From assembly GCA_017554105.1 (NCBI GenBank), contig JAFZIY010000027.1:1-64000 (forward strand): 64,000 nt of DNA. Direction: 5' to 3'. Made by a program: the position numbers and the translations under genes. How positions within the stretch are numbered: position 1 is the stretch's first letter; every line of letters starts with the position of its first letter. The stretch comes from Prevotella sp. GTDB taxonomy: Bacteria > Bacteroidota > Bacteroidia > Bacteroidales > Bacteroidaceae. Below the pieces are notes generated by a model. It was given only the letters and a program-made list of their open reading frames with translations. It ran no database searches and was not told the DNA's origin. This document shows positions 6,985-15,030 of this stretch, one piece after another.

Positions 6985-8463
6985 ATGAAACAAAACGAAA
7001 CAGGTAGCAAAGCCTATCTCATCTCCATTGTGATGGTTGCTGTGTTAGGCGGTTTGCTCTTCGGTTACGACACAGCCGTAATCTCCGGTGCGGAGAAAGG
7101 TCTTCAGGCATTCTTCATGGGAGCCAAGGACTTCACCCATACCGACGGAATACACGGCTTCACCTCGTCTTCGGCTCTTATCGGCTGTATCATCGGTTCC
7201 GCCCTCTCGGGTTTCTTGGCTACGAACTTAGGCCGTAAGAAGTCTCTCATCATCGCAGGTATTCTTTTCTTCATCTCTGCCTTGGGCTCGATGGAACCAG
7301 AGTTCCTGTTCTTTAATCATGGCGAGCCTACTTTCTCTCTGCTCATCATGTTCAACATCTACCGTGTAATCGGTGGTATCGGTGTGGGTCTGGCATCTGC
7401 TATCTGTCCTATGTACATCGGTGAGGTGGCTCCCTCGAATATCCGCGGTATGCTGGTGTCATGGAACCAGTTCGCAATTATCTTCGGTCAGCTGGTGGTT
7501 TACTTCGTCAACTTCTTCATCCTTGGAGAGCACACCAATCCGATTATCGAGCAGATTGGTCAGGGCATTAACGCCGTAGCTCCAGGTAGCGACCCATGGA
7601 CTATCAGCACAGGCTGGCGCTATATGTTCGGTAGTGAGGCGGTGCCTGCAGGACTTTTCGCCCTGTTGATATGCTTCGTTCCCGAGACTCCACGTTATCT
7701 GGTAAGTATCGGTAAAGACCAGAAGGCACTTGGCATCCTGTCGAAGATCAATGGTACGGGCAAGGCTGCACAGATTCTTCAGGACATCAAGGACACAATG
7801 GTGGTGAAGACAGAGAAACTGATGACCTACGGTTTCATGTGTATCTTCATCGGTATCATGCTCAGTGTGTTCCAGCAGGCAGTGGGTATCAATGCCGTTC
7901 TTTATTACGCTCCGCGTATCTTCGGTGACATGGGTATGGACAACCCGATGATGATTACTGTCTTCATGGGTGTCATCAATATCCTCTTCACCCTCGTTGC
8001 CATCTTCACTGTTGAGAAATGGGGACGCAAGCCGTTGCTGGTTTGGGGTTCTTTGGGTATGGCTTTAGGTGCCTTCGGCGTTGCTGTTACCTTCGGACAT
8101 GCCGGCATGGAACTCTTCACTGCCGCCTCGTTGCTGATTTATTCTGCTTCGTTCATGTTCTCATGGGGTCCCATCACATGGGTACTCATCGCCGAGATAT
8201 TCCCGAACACCATCCGTGGCGGTGCGGTGGCTATCGCCGTTGCCTTCCAGTGGATATTCAACTTCATCGTGTCTTCTACCTTCGTGAAGATGTTCAACAT
8301 GCATCTGACAGAGGGCGACGACTTCGGTCACTGGTTCACCTACGGACTCTATGGCATCATCTGCGTCATCGCTGCAATCTTCGTATGGCGCCTTGTGCCT
8401 GAGACAAAGGGCAAGACTCTTGAGGATATGACAGCATTGTGGCGCAACCGCATGAAGAAATAA
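6985..8463 (+). CDS. xylE: Sugar:proton symporter, XylE-like (MFS sugar porter family)
   Basis: A 492-aa 12-TM inner-membrane symporter. Sugar-porter signatures are present in order: GGLLFGYDTAVISGA in TM1, NLGRKKSLI after TM2, PMYIGEVAP near residue 148, PETPRYL after TM6, QQAVGINAVLYYAP in TM7, EKWGRKPLL after TM8 and VPETKGKTLE after TM12. An expanded periplasmic loop (SDPWTISTGWRYMF) precedes TM6 as in E. coli XylE. Sugar specificity (xylose, arabinose or glucose) cannot be read from sequence, and no xylose-catabolic genes are adjacent. It is monocistronic, with its own promoter and a strong terminator. Confidence 0.88.
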   Translation: MKQNETGSKAYLISIVMVAVLGGLLFGYDTAVISGAEKGLQAFFMGAKDFTHTDGIHGFTSSSALIGCIIGSALSGFLATNLGRKKSLIIAGILFFISALGSMEPEFLFFNHGEPTFSLLIMFNIYRVIGGIGVGLASAICPMYIGEVAPSNIRGMLVSWNQFAIIFGQLVVYFVNFFILGEHTNPIIEQIGQGINAVAPGSDPWTISTGWRYMFGSEAVPAGLFALLICFVPETPRYLVSIGKDQKALGILSKINGTGKAAQILQDIKDTMVVKTEKLMTYGFMCIFIGIMLSVFQQAVGINAVLYYAPRIFGDMGMDNPMMITVFMGVINILFTLVAIFTVEKWGRKPLLVWGSLGMALGAFGVAVTFGHAGMELFTAASLLIYSASFMFSWGPITWVLIAEIFPNTIRGGAVAIAVAFQWIFNFIVSSTFVKMFNMHLTEGDDFGHWFTYGLYGIICVIAAIFVWRLVPETKGKTLEDMTALWRNRMKK

Positions 8464-8490
8464 GACACATTATATAATTATAATTAATAA

Positions 8491-8531
8491 AAACACAGGG
8501 CAGATGCTTAGTCATCGCCCTGTGTTTTTTT
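8491..8531 (+). terminator. Rho-independent terminator of the sugar porter
   Basis: AAACACAGGGC / GCCCTGTGTTT stem with a 15-base loop and a trailing run of seven T's. Confidence 0.9.
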
Positions 8532-8534
8532 AGA

Positions 8535-8670
8535 CTCCACCCAGACCCCTTGATGGGCGTGGAAACAACAGGTGTGACAATTCCCTTCCCTTCGGGAGGG
8601 GTTAGGGGTAGGTTATTCCTTTTCCTATTGACTCCTCGCCCCTCAAGGGGAGGGGTAGGGGTGGGGTCAG
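8535..8670. repeat. C/G-rich dispersed repeats in intergenic gap
   Basis: The gap between the sugar porter and the protease holds two hairpin-like blocks: CCCTTCCCTTCGGGAGGGG near 8581-8600, and 8629-8667, which is the reverse complement of the repeat at 250-287 (CGCCCCTCAAGGGGAGGGG core). No gene is visible. Confidence 0.6.
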
Positions 8671-8736
8671 AACCAACACTATAGTCAAATAACAAGAAAA
8701 AGGAGTCTTCTGTTTGTTTTTCTAAAGTGAATTACA

Positions 8737-8744
8737 TATCTTTG
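8737..8744 (+). promoter_or_regulatory. Promoter of the aspartic protease-like gene
   Basis: TATCTTTG box with TTTG at 8713-8716, a 20-bp spacer that fits the Bacteroidetes consensus well. Confidence 0.7.
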
Positions 8745-8781
8745 CACCGGGTTTTGTGTCTTTCATGAAGATTCTTTGAGT

Positions 8782-10101
8782 ATGAAATATCTGAATTTGG
8801 TACTTCTTGTTCTCGTTGCTCTCGTCTCAAAAGGAGAGCCGGCACAACAGGCAGACAAAAGAGTGGCAGAACTTGTCAACTCTGAGGACTGGTTCGTGCT
8901 TGAACAGGAGTATCCTTCCTTGAAAGACTCTATTCATGCCGACTTCATGAAACTGGTGGCGGAATCTATGATATGCTGGAAGTTCAATCAGAAAGACAAA
9001 GCCCTTGAAGCCATAGATAAGTTACTGGATAAGCACCAAAAGGAAATAGGGAGCCAGGCAGCGACAAACTATGCGATGATGCGACTCCGACTGTTGGGCG
9101 AGCAAGGAAGATATGCAGAGGCGGCAGATGGTGCCAAGAAAATGCTCGACCAGTTGAAGGCGACTGGTTCCGGTGGCTTGGAGACCTTGCAGTCGATGTA
9201 CAAACAGTATAATTCCCTGCGTGATATTCCTGCGATGTCGATAAGTCGTCCTAACAGGGACGCATACGTCCCGTTTACTATTCAGGGATTCAGGGCAAGG
9301 AATCGTGAGACTTGGATGGCGCCAGGTAAGAGGGGCTATCAGGGTTATCTGATGACCATTCCTGTGACTGTTCACGGTAAGCAGTTGCCTTTTATCTTCG
9401 ATACGGGCGCCAGCAGCACATTCATCATGGAGAAAACGGCAAGGGACTTAGGGCTCCGCATACTGCCTGACACCATTATACTTAATGGCAACCAGAAGGG
9501 ATTAAGGGCATACATAGACAGTCTGCAGGTGGGAGAGGTCACGGTCCGCAACATGATTGCCTACGTTGGTCTTCCCAATGCTTTGGATGGTGTGGTAAGT
9601 GGCATCGATGCTGTGTTGGGTATGGATTTCATTAATGCCATGGGAGAGACGCAGATATTGTTTGACCAATGGCAGTTGATGTTTCCTTATAAGCAGACGC
9701 CATTGCCGGAGACAGGGAGGAATATCACGAATGACATGCTGATGAAAGCCACAAAGGACGGACATCTGCTGCAGTTCACTCTCGATACGGGTGACACGAC
9801 AGCGGAACTGTATGCCTCTTATTACGAACGGTTCCGTAAAGAGGTGGATGCTGCCGCCGTGAAAGACCGAATCACCAAGGGTAGTTATGGCAATGTATCT
9901 ACTTTTGAGACGCTGTTCCTCCCTAATGGCATTTCTTTTAAGGTTGGCTCCACGCCTGTCATCATCGATGAAATCTATATCCTGCCGGAGACAGGCAACC
10001 GTTTGTATCATCACGACGGGCGCATGGGAATGGACCTTATCCGTCGTTTCCGTAAGACAACCATCAATATGCGGGATATGTTCGTGAAGTTTGAGAAGTG
10101 A
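8782..10101 (+). CDS. Secreted retropepsin-like aspartic protease with two DTG lobes
   Basis: The start is taken at ATG 8782 rather than the in-frame TTG at 8776; the first residues (MKYLNLVLLVLVALVSKG) form a signal peptide. A helical, TPR-like N-terminal part (residues ~20-150) is followed by two protease-like lobes. The first has FIFDTGASSTFI (Asp about 207) and the second FTLDTGDTTAELY (Asp about 335). In the first lobe LGMDFINAMGETQILFD matches the usual flap and strand after the DTG motif. In the second lobe GRMGMDLIRRFRKTTINM does the same. This could form an intramolecular pepsin-like pair. Export to the periplasm or outer membrane is likely. The substrate is unknown. Confidence 0.8.
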   Translation: MKYLNLVLLVLVALVSKGEPAQQADKRVAELVNSEDWFVLEQEYPSLKDSIHADFMKLVAESMICWKFNQKDKALEAIDKLLDKHQKEIGSQAATNYAMMRLRLLGEQGRYAEAADGAKKMLDQLKATGSGGLETLQSMYKQYNSLRDIPAMSISRPNRDAYVPFTIQGFRARNRETWMAPGKRGYQGYLMTIPVTVHGKQLPFIFDTGASSTFIMEKTARDLGLRILPDTIILNGNQKGLRAYIDSLQVGEVTVRNMIAYVGLPNALDGVVSGIDAVLGMDFINAMGETQILFDQWQLMFPYKQTPLPETGRNITNDMLMKATKDGHLLQFTLDTGDTTAELYASYYERFRKEVDAAAVKDRITKGSYGNVSTFETLFLPNGISFKVGSTPVIIDEIYILPETGNRLYHHDGRMGMDLIRRFRKTTINMRDMFVKFEK

Positions 10102-10142
10102 AAAAAGACTCTGTTGCTTCCCTTTCACGTTAATGACATAAA

Positions 10143-10176
10143 AAATCCCCGCTTCTCGGTGTGAGAAACGGGGTTT
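10143..10176. terminator. Bidirectional terminator between protease gene and rpsO
   Basis: AATCCCCG-c-TTCTC paired with GAGAA-a-CGGGGTT, flanked by A-run and T-run. It serves the convergent protease-like gene and rpsO. Confidence 0.85.
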
Positions 10177-10208
10177 TCTTGAAGCCTTTCGGCGTGACTG
10201 CCTTCTGA

Positions 10209-10478
10209 TTATCGACGAAGACCGAGTGCCTTAACGATGGCACGGTAGCGATTGATATCGCGCTCCTTCAGATAATCGAGCAATGCACGACGCTTACCTA
10301 CCAGCTTTGTCAGAGAACGTGCGGTAGTATGATCTTTACGGTTCTGCTTCAGGTGCTCCGTCAAGTGGGAAATACGGTATGAGAACAATGCTATCTGGCT
10401 CTCAGCTGAACCAGTATCAGTGTTAGACTTTCCGTACTGTCCAAAGATCTCTTCTTTCTTTGCTTTGTCTAAATACAT
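10209..10478 (-). CDS. rpsO: 30S ribosomal protein S15
   Basis: S15 binds the 16S rRNA central domain and bridge B4 of the ribosome. The 89-aa protein starts MYLDKAKKEEIFGQYG, the standard S15 opening, and contains the rRNA-binding stretch DTGSAESQIALFSYRI and the signature ending RALLDYLKERDINRYRAIV. The frame is open upstream to 10556, but those residues are not S15-like and contain the promoter, so the ATG at 10478 is the start. Monocistronic. Confidence 0.98.
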   Translation of the reverse strand: MYLDKAKKEEIFGQYGKSNTDTGSAESQIALFSYRISHLTEHLKQNRKDHTTARSLTKLVGKRRALLDYLKERDINRYRAIVKALGLRR

Positions 10479-10525
10479 AGCGATTAATGATGTGAATGAA
10501 TTAATTAAAACTTGAAAATCGGCTG

Positions 10526-10533
10526 CAAAGGTA
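10526..10533 (-). promoter_or_regulatory. Promoter of rpsO
   Basis: TACCTTTG box on the minus strand, 47 nt before the rpsO ATG; A/T-rich upstream sequence. The leader is short and could hold an S15-binding site, but I see no clear fold. Confidence 0.65.
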
Positions 10534-10610
10534 CTACTTTTTATTTTAACAGCCAAACTTTTGAACGGTTTATTTTTCTTAAAACTGTATTGCGGGCGAT
10601 TTTCTGTGCC

Positions 10611-13478
10611 TTAACTCCTGCTTATCTGCAATCCTTTGGTGCTTAGAGACATATCCACGAAGCGGGCATTGGCGCTCTTGTGATTCGAGGAGATAATCTG
10701 TCTTATCCTTGCGGCAGCCTCCGGGTCTTTTGCTATCATGTAGAGATAGCCGCCGCCTCCGGCACCAGGCAGTTTGTAGCCGAGGCATAGGTCGTCGACC
10801 ATTGATGTGAGGGCAGCCACCTCCTCGGGGTTGGTACCATTGTCGAGAGCCTGGTTCTGTGCCCATGTCTTACGTATCAAGGTACCCATAAGGTTGAAGT
10901 CATTGCGCAGGATGGCATCGCTCATGTCCTCTGCCTGCTGTTTCATTTGCCTCAACAACGCCAGTTGCTCGTGCTGGTTGAGGAACATTCGGCGTACTAT
11001 CTCTGCCAGAATCTTCTTCGCGGTACGAGTAATACCAGTATAATACAATAGGTGGCATGCCTGATATTCGGGCTGTGTGTATAGTGTATCGGGCAACCAA
11101 CTAACCGATGGCGACTGCATGAAACCGCTTTCGGTGCGTAGCAACTTTGCGCCATGTAGCAAACCGCCGAACTGGTCTTGCCATCCGCCACCCGTGGTGA
11201 GGAGTTGTTCCAGTGCCAGAGTGCGCCGTCCTATCTTGTTTTTGTCCCATGCCAGTGAACAGAAGTCACTCAACGTACCGAGAACGGTGGCTGCAAGGAT
11301 TGAACTTGTGCCCAAGCCACTGCCTGCAGGGATGGCTGAGAACATCGTAAGTTCTATTCCGCAGCCGAAGTCCTCAAGTTGTTGACGCAGCGTGGGGTAG
11401 GGCGTGAGGGAGTATTCGGGCAGGAATCCGGCCAGTGCCAGTGCTGCCTTGGGTATTGAGAACGGACTTCCCACGCGGTTGAACATCGCCAGTTGCTCGA
11501 ATGTCTCAACCGTCTCTACGGCGCCGAGGTCGATGCTCCGCAGTACGATGTGCGGTTCCTTGGATGGTCGTATATATGCCTGTAGTGGCGGTTGACCGTT
11601 AAGTTCGATGGCAATGTTCACTACCGAACCTCCTTCCATTAGGCAGTAGGGTGGTGTGTCGGTCCATCCGCCGGCGATATCGATGCGCACTGGCGACCTT
11701 CCCCATACTATCTGGTCATGGCATACCGCCATCTTTGGCTGTTGCTTCTCGCACAAAACGCTTTCCGTGATGCCTTTACCAAGCAAATCGAAAGCATTTT
11801 TCTCATATTCCTCAAATGGTTTATTCTCCTTGCGAAGAACCTCAGAGCGGAACATATTGTCACTGATTCGCTTCATAAGTGGAGCCTTGTCGTCAAGTGG
11901 TAGCGGTAACATGATATTGTCGTCGGCATAGTGTTGTGCGGCATCTGCTAAGTCGAGCTGGTAGAACACGCTATGTTCGTGGTTGCGTGCAAGTTCTCTC
12001 CAGTTCTCCCTTTGGTACTCCTTGCGCTGTGCAGTCAGTCTCTTGAGATTCGCATAGGCTGAGATCTCGTCCGCACTAAGTCGTCTGCTATCCAGCCATA
12101 TCGCCCTGCCACCCATCAGTTCGGGCTGTGATAGCATCCATCTGAGCACCAGTCCAATGTCGTGGACATTGTCAACAACGGGGAAGATGCGTGCCGACTG
12201 CAAGTCCTCTTTCCCTTCAATCTCCGATGTCTCGATGCCTCTCTCGGCAGCCCATTTAGTGAACGGCATTCCAATGAACGTCACTTTGTCATCGTTGATG
12301 TCACCTCTGAAGCGGTCGTCGTATCCGTATGGGCGCACAGCATATTCCTTTTCGCCTATTGGAACGATGTCAATACACTGTCCATCGCTGAGGCTGATAT
12401 TCCAGTTGTTCTCGGGAACGCCCGTGATAAAGTTGTTTTTAGCCAGTTTCCAACTCAGTCCCACCCAACTGTTCTCAATCCACAGGTTGCTGTTTTCTTC
12501 GGTTATCGTGGTCTCGATGAATGAGTTCTGCACGAACATTGCGGGATGTGGCTTGCGCGAACGGTGCATTATGCGTCGCTGGTCGGCAACAAGGTTCTGC
12601 ACGGAGAGTGTGGATGATATTATCTCGTGTGTCGTTCCGAAGTGGTAGAACTCACCTCCTGGCAGCGGCAATACTACGACCGAGAGTTTACTTATTTCCT
12701 CGTCTTGCATCGTAGGCTTCGTTCCCAGGCAGCAACCGAAGTCGGTATACATGTCATAGTTTCTGATATTGTCGGCAGAAAAGGCGTCACCCGACATGCT
12801 TTTCTTCATCAATAGCCTCACTGCGCGGTCGCTAAGCAACCATATTCCGATGTCTGTGAGGTAGTAGTGTGTCTGTTGCAGTTTTGCCAGAGTTTCCAAA
12901 GAAGGCTTCTGGAGCATACATTCCATCTTGTTAGGCGAATGGTGTGACGAAACAAATACTCCGTGGTCTTTCGCAATGTCAGCATCAAGCCAAAGCCCAT
13001 AGCACACGATGTCAGCCTCTGGAATGGGTTGCAGGGGTAGAGTAGAGCGGATAAGCACGTCGCCACTGACTATCATAGTGTGAAAGTTTTCGGGTGCGGC
13101 ATCCATTATCTGCTGATAGAATGGCACCTGAAGGTCGAGCAACGACTGTCCGAGTCGTTGTCCCCGTTCCCATCTGAAAACCGGAATCGGTGTGAGTATC
13201 TTTCCCGATGGAGCGTAGGCGGGCAGTCTTCGGCTCTGTCCACCAGCATGAAGCAATAGACGTTTCTCTTCGCTCAGCCATTCGTCGAACGGCTTCTCGT
13301 CACCATTTCCTTCTTTCTCGTTTGAGTAAGCCTCGTGCAGAAGCCATGTCGTTCCACCTCCTGAGCCCAGTTTTTTGCCTACGGGATCGTTGGTGCAGAA
13401 CCACTCTTTCGGGCAGAGACCGGTTATCTCGTGGAAGCAATTTGTAAGATTGGGAGGAAGTGAAAGTAGTTTTTTCAT
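10611..13478 (-). CDS. fkp: Bifunctional L-fucokinase / L-fucose-1-phosphate guanylyltransferase
   Basis: Fkp converts free L-fucose to GDP-fucose in two steps, feeding fucosylation of capsule and surface glycoproteins in Bacteroidetes. The 955-aa protein matches Bacteroides Fkp in length. The N-terminal guanylyltransferase half contains the nucleotide-binding loop LLHAGGQSRRLPAYAPSGK (residues ~75-93). The C-terminal GHMP kinase begins near residue 590 with RSPVRIDIAGGWTDTPPY, has the phosphate loop AIPAGSGLGTSSI near 715 and ends with KLPGAGGGGYL. It is divergent from fucP with a 112-bp shared promoter region, so import and activation of fucose are linked. Confidence 0.97.
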   Translation of the reverse strand: MKKLLSLPPNLTNCFHEITGLCPKEWFCTNDPVGKKLGSGGGTTWLLHEAYSNEKEGNGDEKPFDEWLSEEKRLLLHAGGQSRRLPAYAPSGKILTPIPVFRWERGQRLGQSLLDLQVPFYQQIMDAAPENFHTMIVSGDVLIRSTLPLQPIPEADIVCYGLWLDADIAKDHGVFVSSHHSPNKMECMLQKPSLETLAKLQQTHYYLTDIGIWLLSDRAVRLLMKKSMSGDAFSADNIRNYDMYTDFGCCLGTKPTMQDEEISKLSVVVLPLPGGEFYHFGTTHEIISSTLSVQNLVADQRRIMHRSRKPHPAMFVQNSFIETTITEENSNLWIENSWVGLSWKLAKNNFITGVPENNWNISLSDGQCIDIVPIGEKEYAVRPYGYDDRFRGDINDDKVTFIGMPFTKWAAERGIETSEIEGKEDLQSARIFPVVDNVHDIGLVLRWMLSQPELMGGRAIWLDSRRLSADEISAYANLKRLTAQRKEYQRENWRELARNHEHSVFYQLDLADAAQHYADDNIMLPLPLDDKAPLMKRISDNMFRSEVLRKENKPFEEYEKNAFDLLGKGITESVLCEKQQPKMAVCHDQIVWGRSPVRIDIAGGWTDTPPYCLMEGGSVVNIAIELNGQPPLQAYIRPSKEPHIVLRSIDLGAVETVETFEQLAMFNRVGSPFSIPKAALALAGFLPEYSLTPYPTLRQQLEDFGCGIELTMFSAIPAGSGLGTSSILAATVLGTLSDFCSLAWDKNKIGRRTLALEQLLTTGGGWQDQFGGLLHGAKLLRTESGFMQSPSVSWLPDTLYTQPEYQACHLLYYTGITRTAKKILAEIVRRMFLNQHEQLALLRQMKQQAEDMSDAILRNDFNLMGTLIRKTWAQNQALDNGTNPEEVAALTSMVDDLCLGYKLPGAGGGGYLYMIAKDPEAAARIRQIISSNHKSANARFVDMSLSTKGLQISRS

Positions 13479-13504
13479 CGTGTAATTGTTTATGTATACA
13501 ATGG

Positions 13505-13512
13505 CAAAGTTA
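13505..13512 (-). promoter_or_regulatory. Promoter of fkp
   Basis: TAACTTTG box on the minus strand, 27 nt before the fkp ATG. It is back to back with the fucP promoter, so one regulator could control both. Confidence 0.65.
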
Positions 13513-13554
13513 CGAATTATTCCTCAATTCTATTAATATTTCATCAAAAAATCA

Positions 13555-13562
13555 TATCTTTG
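13555..13562 (+). promoter_or_regulatory. Promoter of fucP
   Basis: TATCTTTG box 29 nt before the fucP ATG. A/T-rich upstream region shared with the divergent fkp promoter. Confidence 0.65.
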
Positions 13563-13590
13563 CATCCGAATTTTACACATACATAATTAT

Positions 13591-14907
13591 ATGAATACCG
13601 AAAAAGACGGACTACTACGCTTGAATGGTGTGAGTTTTATGGTGCCATTCATTATGATTACTATTTGTTTTGCAATGTGGGGCTTTGCCAATGACATCAC
13701 GAACCCGATGGTGAAGGCTTTCTCCAAGATTTTCCGTATGAGCGTCACCGAAGGCGCTCTGGTGCAGGTGGCCTTCTACGGAGGTTATTTCTGTATGGCC
13801 TTCCCCGCCGCGATGTTCATCCGCAAGTTCTCTTACAAGTCGGGAGTACTGATGGGCCTCGGACTCTATGCCACGGGCGCGCTGCTATTCTTCCCCGCGA
13901 AGATGGTGGGCGTGTATGGCTGTTTCCTCATCGCCTATTTCATCATGACCTGCGGACTCTCATTCCTCGAGACATCCTGCAACCCCTACATCCTTACGAT
14001 GGGAAGCGAGGAAACCTCCACGCGGCGCCTCAATATGGCCCAGTGCTTCAATCCCTGCGGCTCCATCATCGGCATGTACGTGGCAATGAACTTCATCCAG
14101 GCGCGGCTTAATCCCATGTCGTCGGCCGAGCGTGCCAATCTCTCTGGTGAACAGTTTGATGCGATGAAGGAAGCCGACCTCTCGGTGCTCATCTCGCCTT
14201 ATCTGGCTATTGGACTGGTCATCGTGGCCTTGTTCCTCGTCATCTTGTTCACCAAGATGCCGAAGAATGGCGACCAGAACAAGGAGATTCATTTCCTGCC
14301 CACGCTGAAGCGCATCTTCTCATTGAAATACTACCGCGAGGGTGTCATTGCCCAGTTCTTCTACGTCGGTGCCCAGATTATGTGCTGGACCTTCATAATC
14401 CAGTATGGTACCCGCGTGTTCATGGCCGAAGGCATGGGCGAGCAGGCCGCCGAAGTGCTCTCCCAGCGCTTCAACATTGCCGCCATGCTGATGTTCATCT
14501 GCTCGCGCTTCGTGGCCACCTTCCTGATGAAATACGTCAGTCCCGCACGTCTTTTGGCAGCCTTTGCCATCGGCGGCATGATCTGCACGCTGGGCGTCAT
14601 CGTCTTCCAGAATCGTCTCGGCATGTACTGCCTGGTGGCCACCAGCGGTTGCATGTCGCTCATGTTCCCCACCATCTACGGCATTGCCCTGAAGGGTCTC
14701 GGCGATGATGCCAAGTTCGGTGCTGCCGGACTCATCATGGCCATCCTCGGCGGCTCCGTGCTGCCCCCATTCCAGGCCGCCATCATCGACCAGGGCACGG
14801 TGTTCGGTTCATTCCCCGCCACCAACGCCTCGTTCATTCTGCCGTTCATCTGCTTTGCCATCATCGCTATATATGGATGGCGTACCTACGTCAGACTAAA
14901 GGCGTAG
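13591..14907 (+). CDS. fucP: L-fucose:H+ symporter
   Basis: A 438-aa MFS transporter of the FucP family. The TM1 region reads FMVPFIMITICFAMWGFANDITNPMV, with the FucP-type Trp-Gly-Phe-Ala-Asn-Asp stretch. Next come QVAFYGGYFCMAFPAAMFIRKFSYK (TM2 and loop) and LGLYATGALLFFPA (TM3), then LETSCNPYI. About 12 TM helices are visible. It is divergent from fkp, supporting L-fucose as the substrate, though related proteins carry glucose or galactose. Its third codon positions are notably C/G-rich compared with most neighbours, which could reflect high expression or a different history. Confidence 0.9.
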   Translation: MNTEKDGLLRLNGVSFMVPFIMITICFAMWGFANDITNPMVKAFSKIFRMSVTEGALVQVAFYGGYFCMAFPAAMFIRKFSYKSGVLMGLGLYATGALLFFPAKMVGVYGCFLIAYFIMTCGLSFLETSCNPYILTMGSEETSTRRLNMAQCFNPCGSIIGMYVAMNFIQARLNPMSSAERANLSGEQFDAMKEADLSVLISPYLAIGLVIVALFLVILFTKMPKNGDQNKEIHFLPTLKRIFSLKYYREGVIAQFFYVGAQIMCWTFIIQYGTRVFMAEGMGEQAAEVLSQRFNIAAMLMFICSRFVATFLMKYVSPARLLAAFAIGGMICTLGVIVFQNRLGMYCLVATSGCMSLMFPTIYGIALKGLGDDAKFGAAGLIMAILGGSVLPPFQAAIIDQGTVFGSFPATNASFILPFICFAIIAIYGWRTYVRLKA

Positions 14908-14967
14908 AATCATAGCCTATTACAAAAGGTGCCTGTTTGGATTGCAAAACATGGCTAATCAGATAAC

Positions 14968-15004
14968 GAAAGATGCCCTTTCAGCATGTGAAAGGGCATC
15001 TTTC
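14968..15004. terminator. Bidirectional terminator between fucP and the YfhO-like gene
   Basis: A long perfect stem, GAAAGATGCCCTTTCA / TGAAAGGGCATCTTTC, with a short loop, between convergent genes. Confidence 0.9.
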
Positions 15005-15030
15005 GTATTATAAACAATCATCTGTTATTG

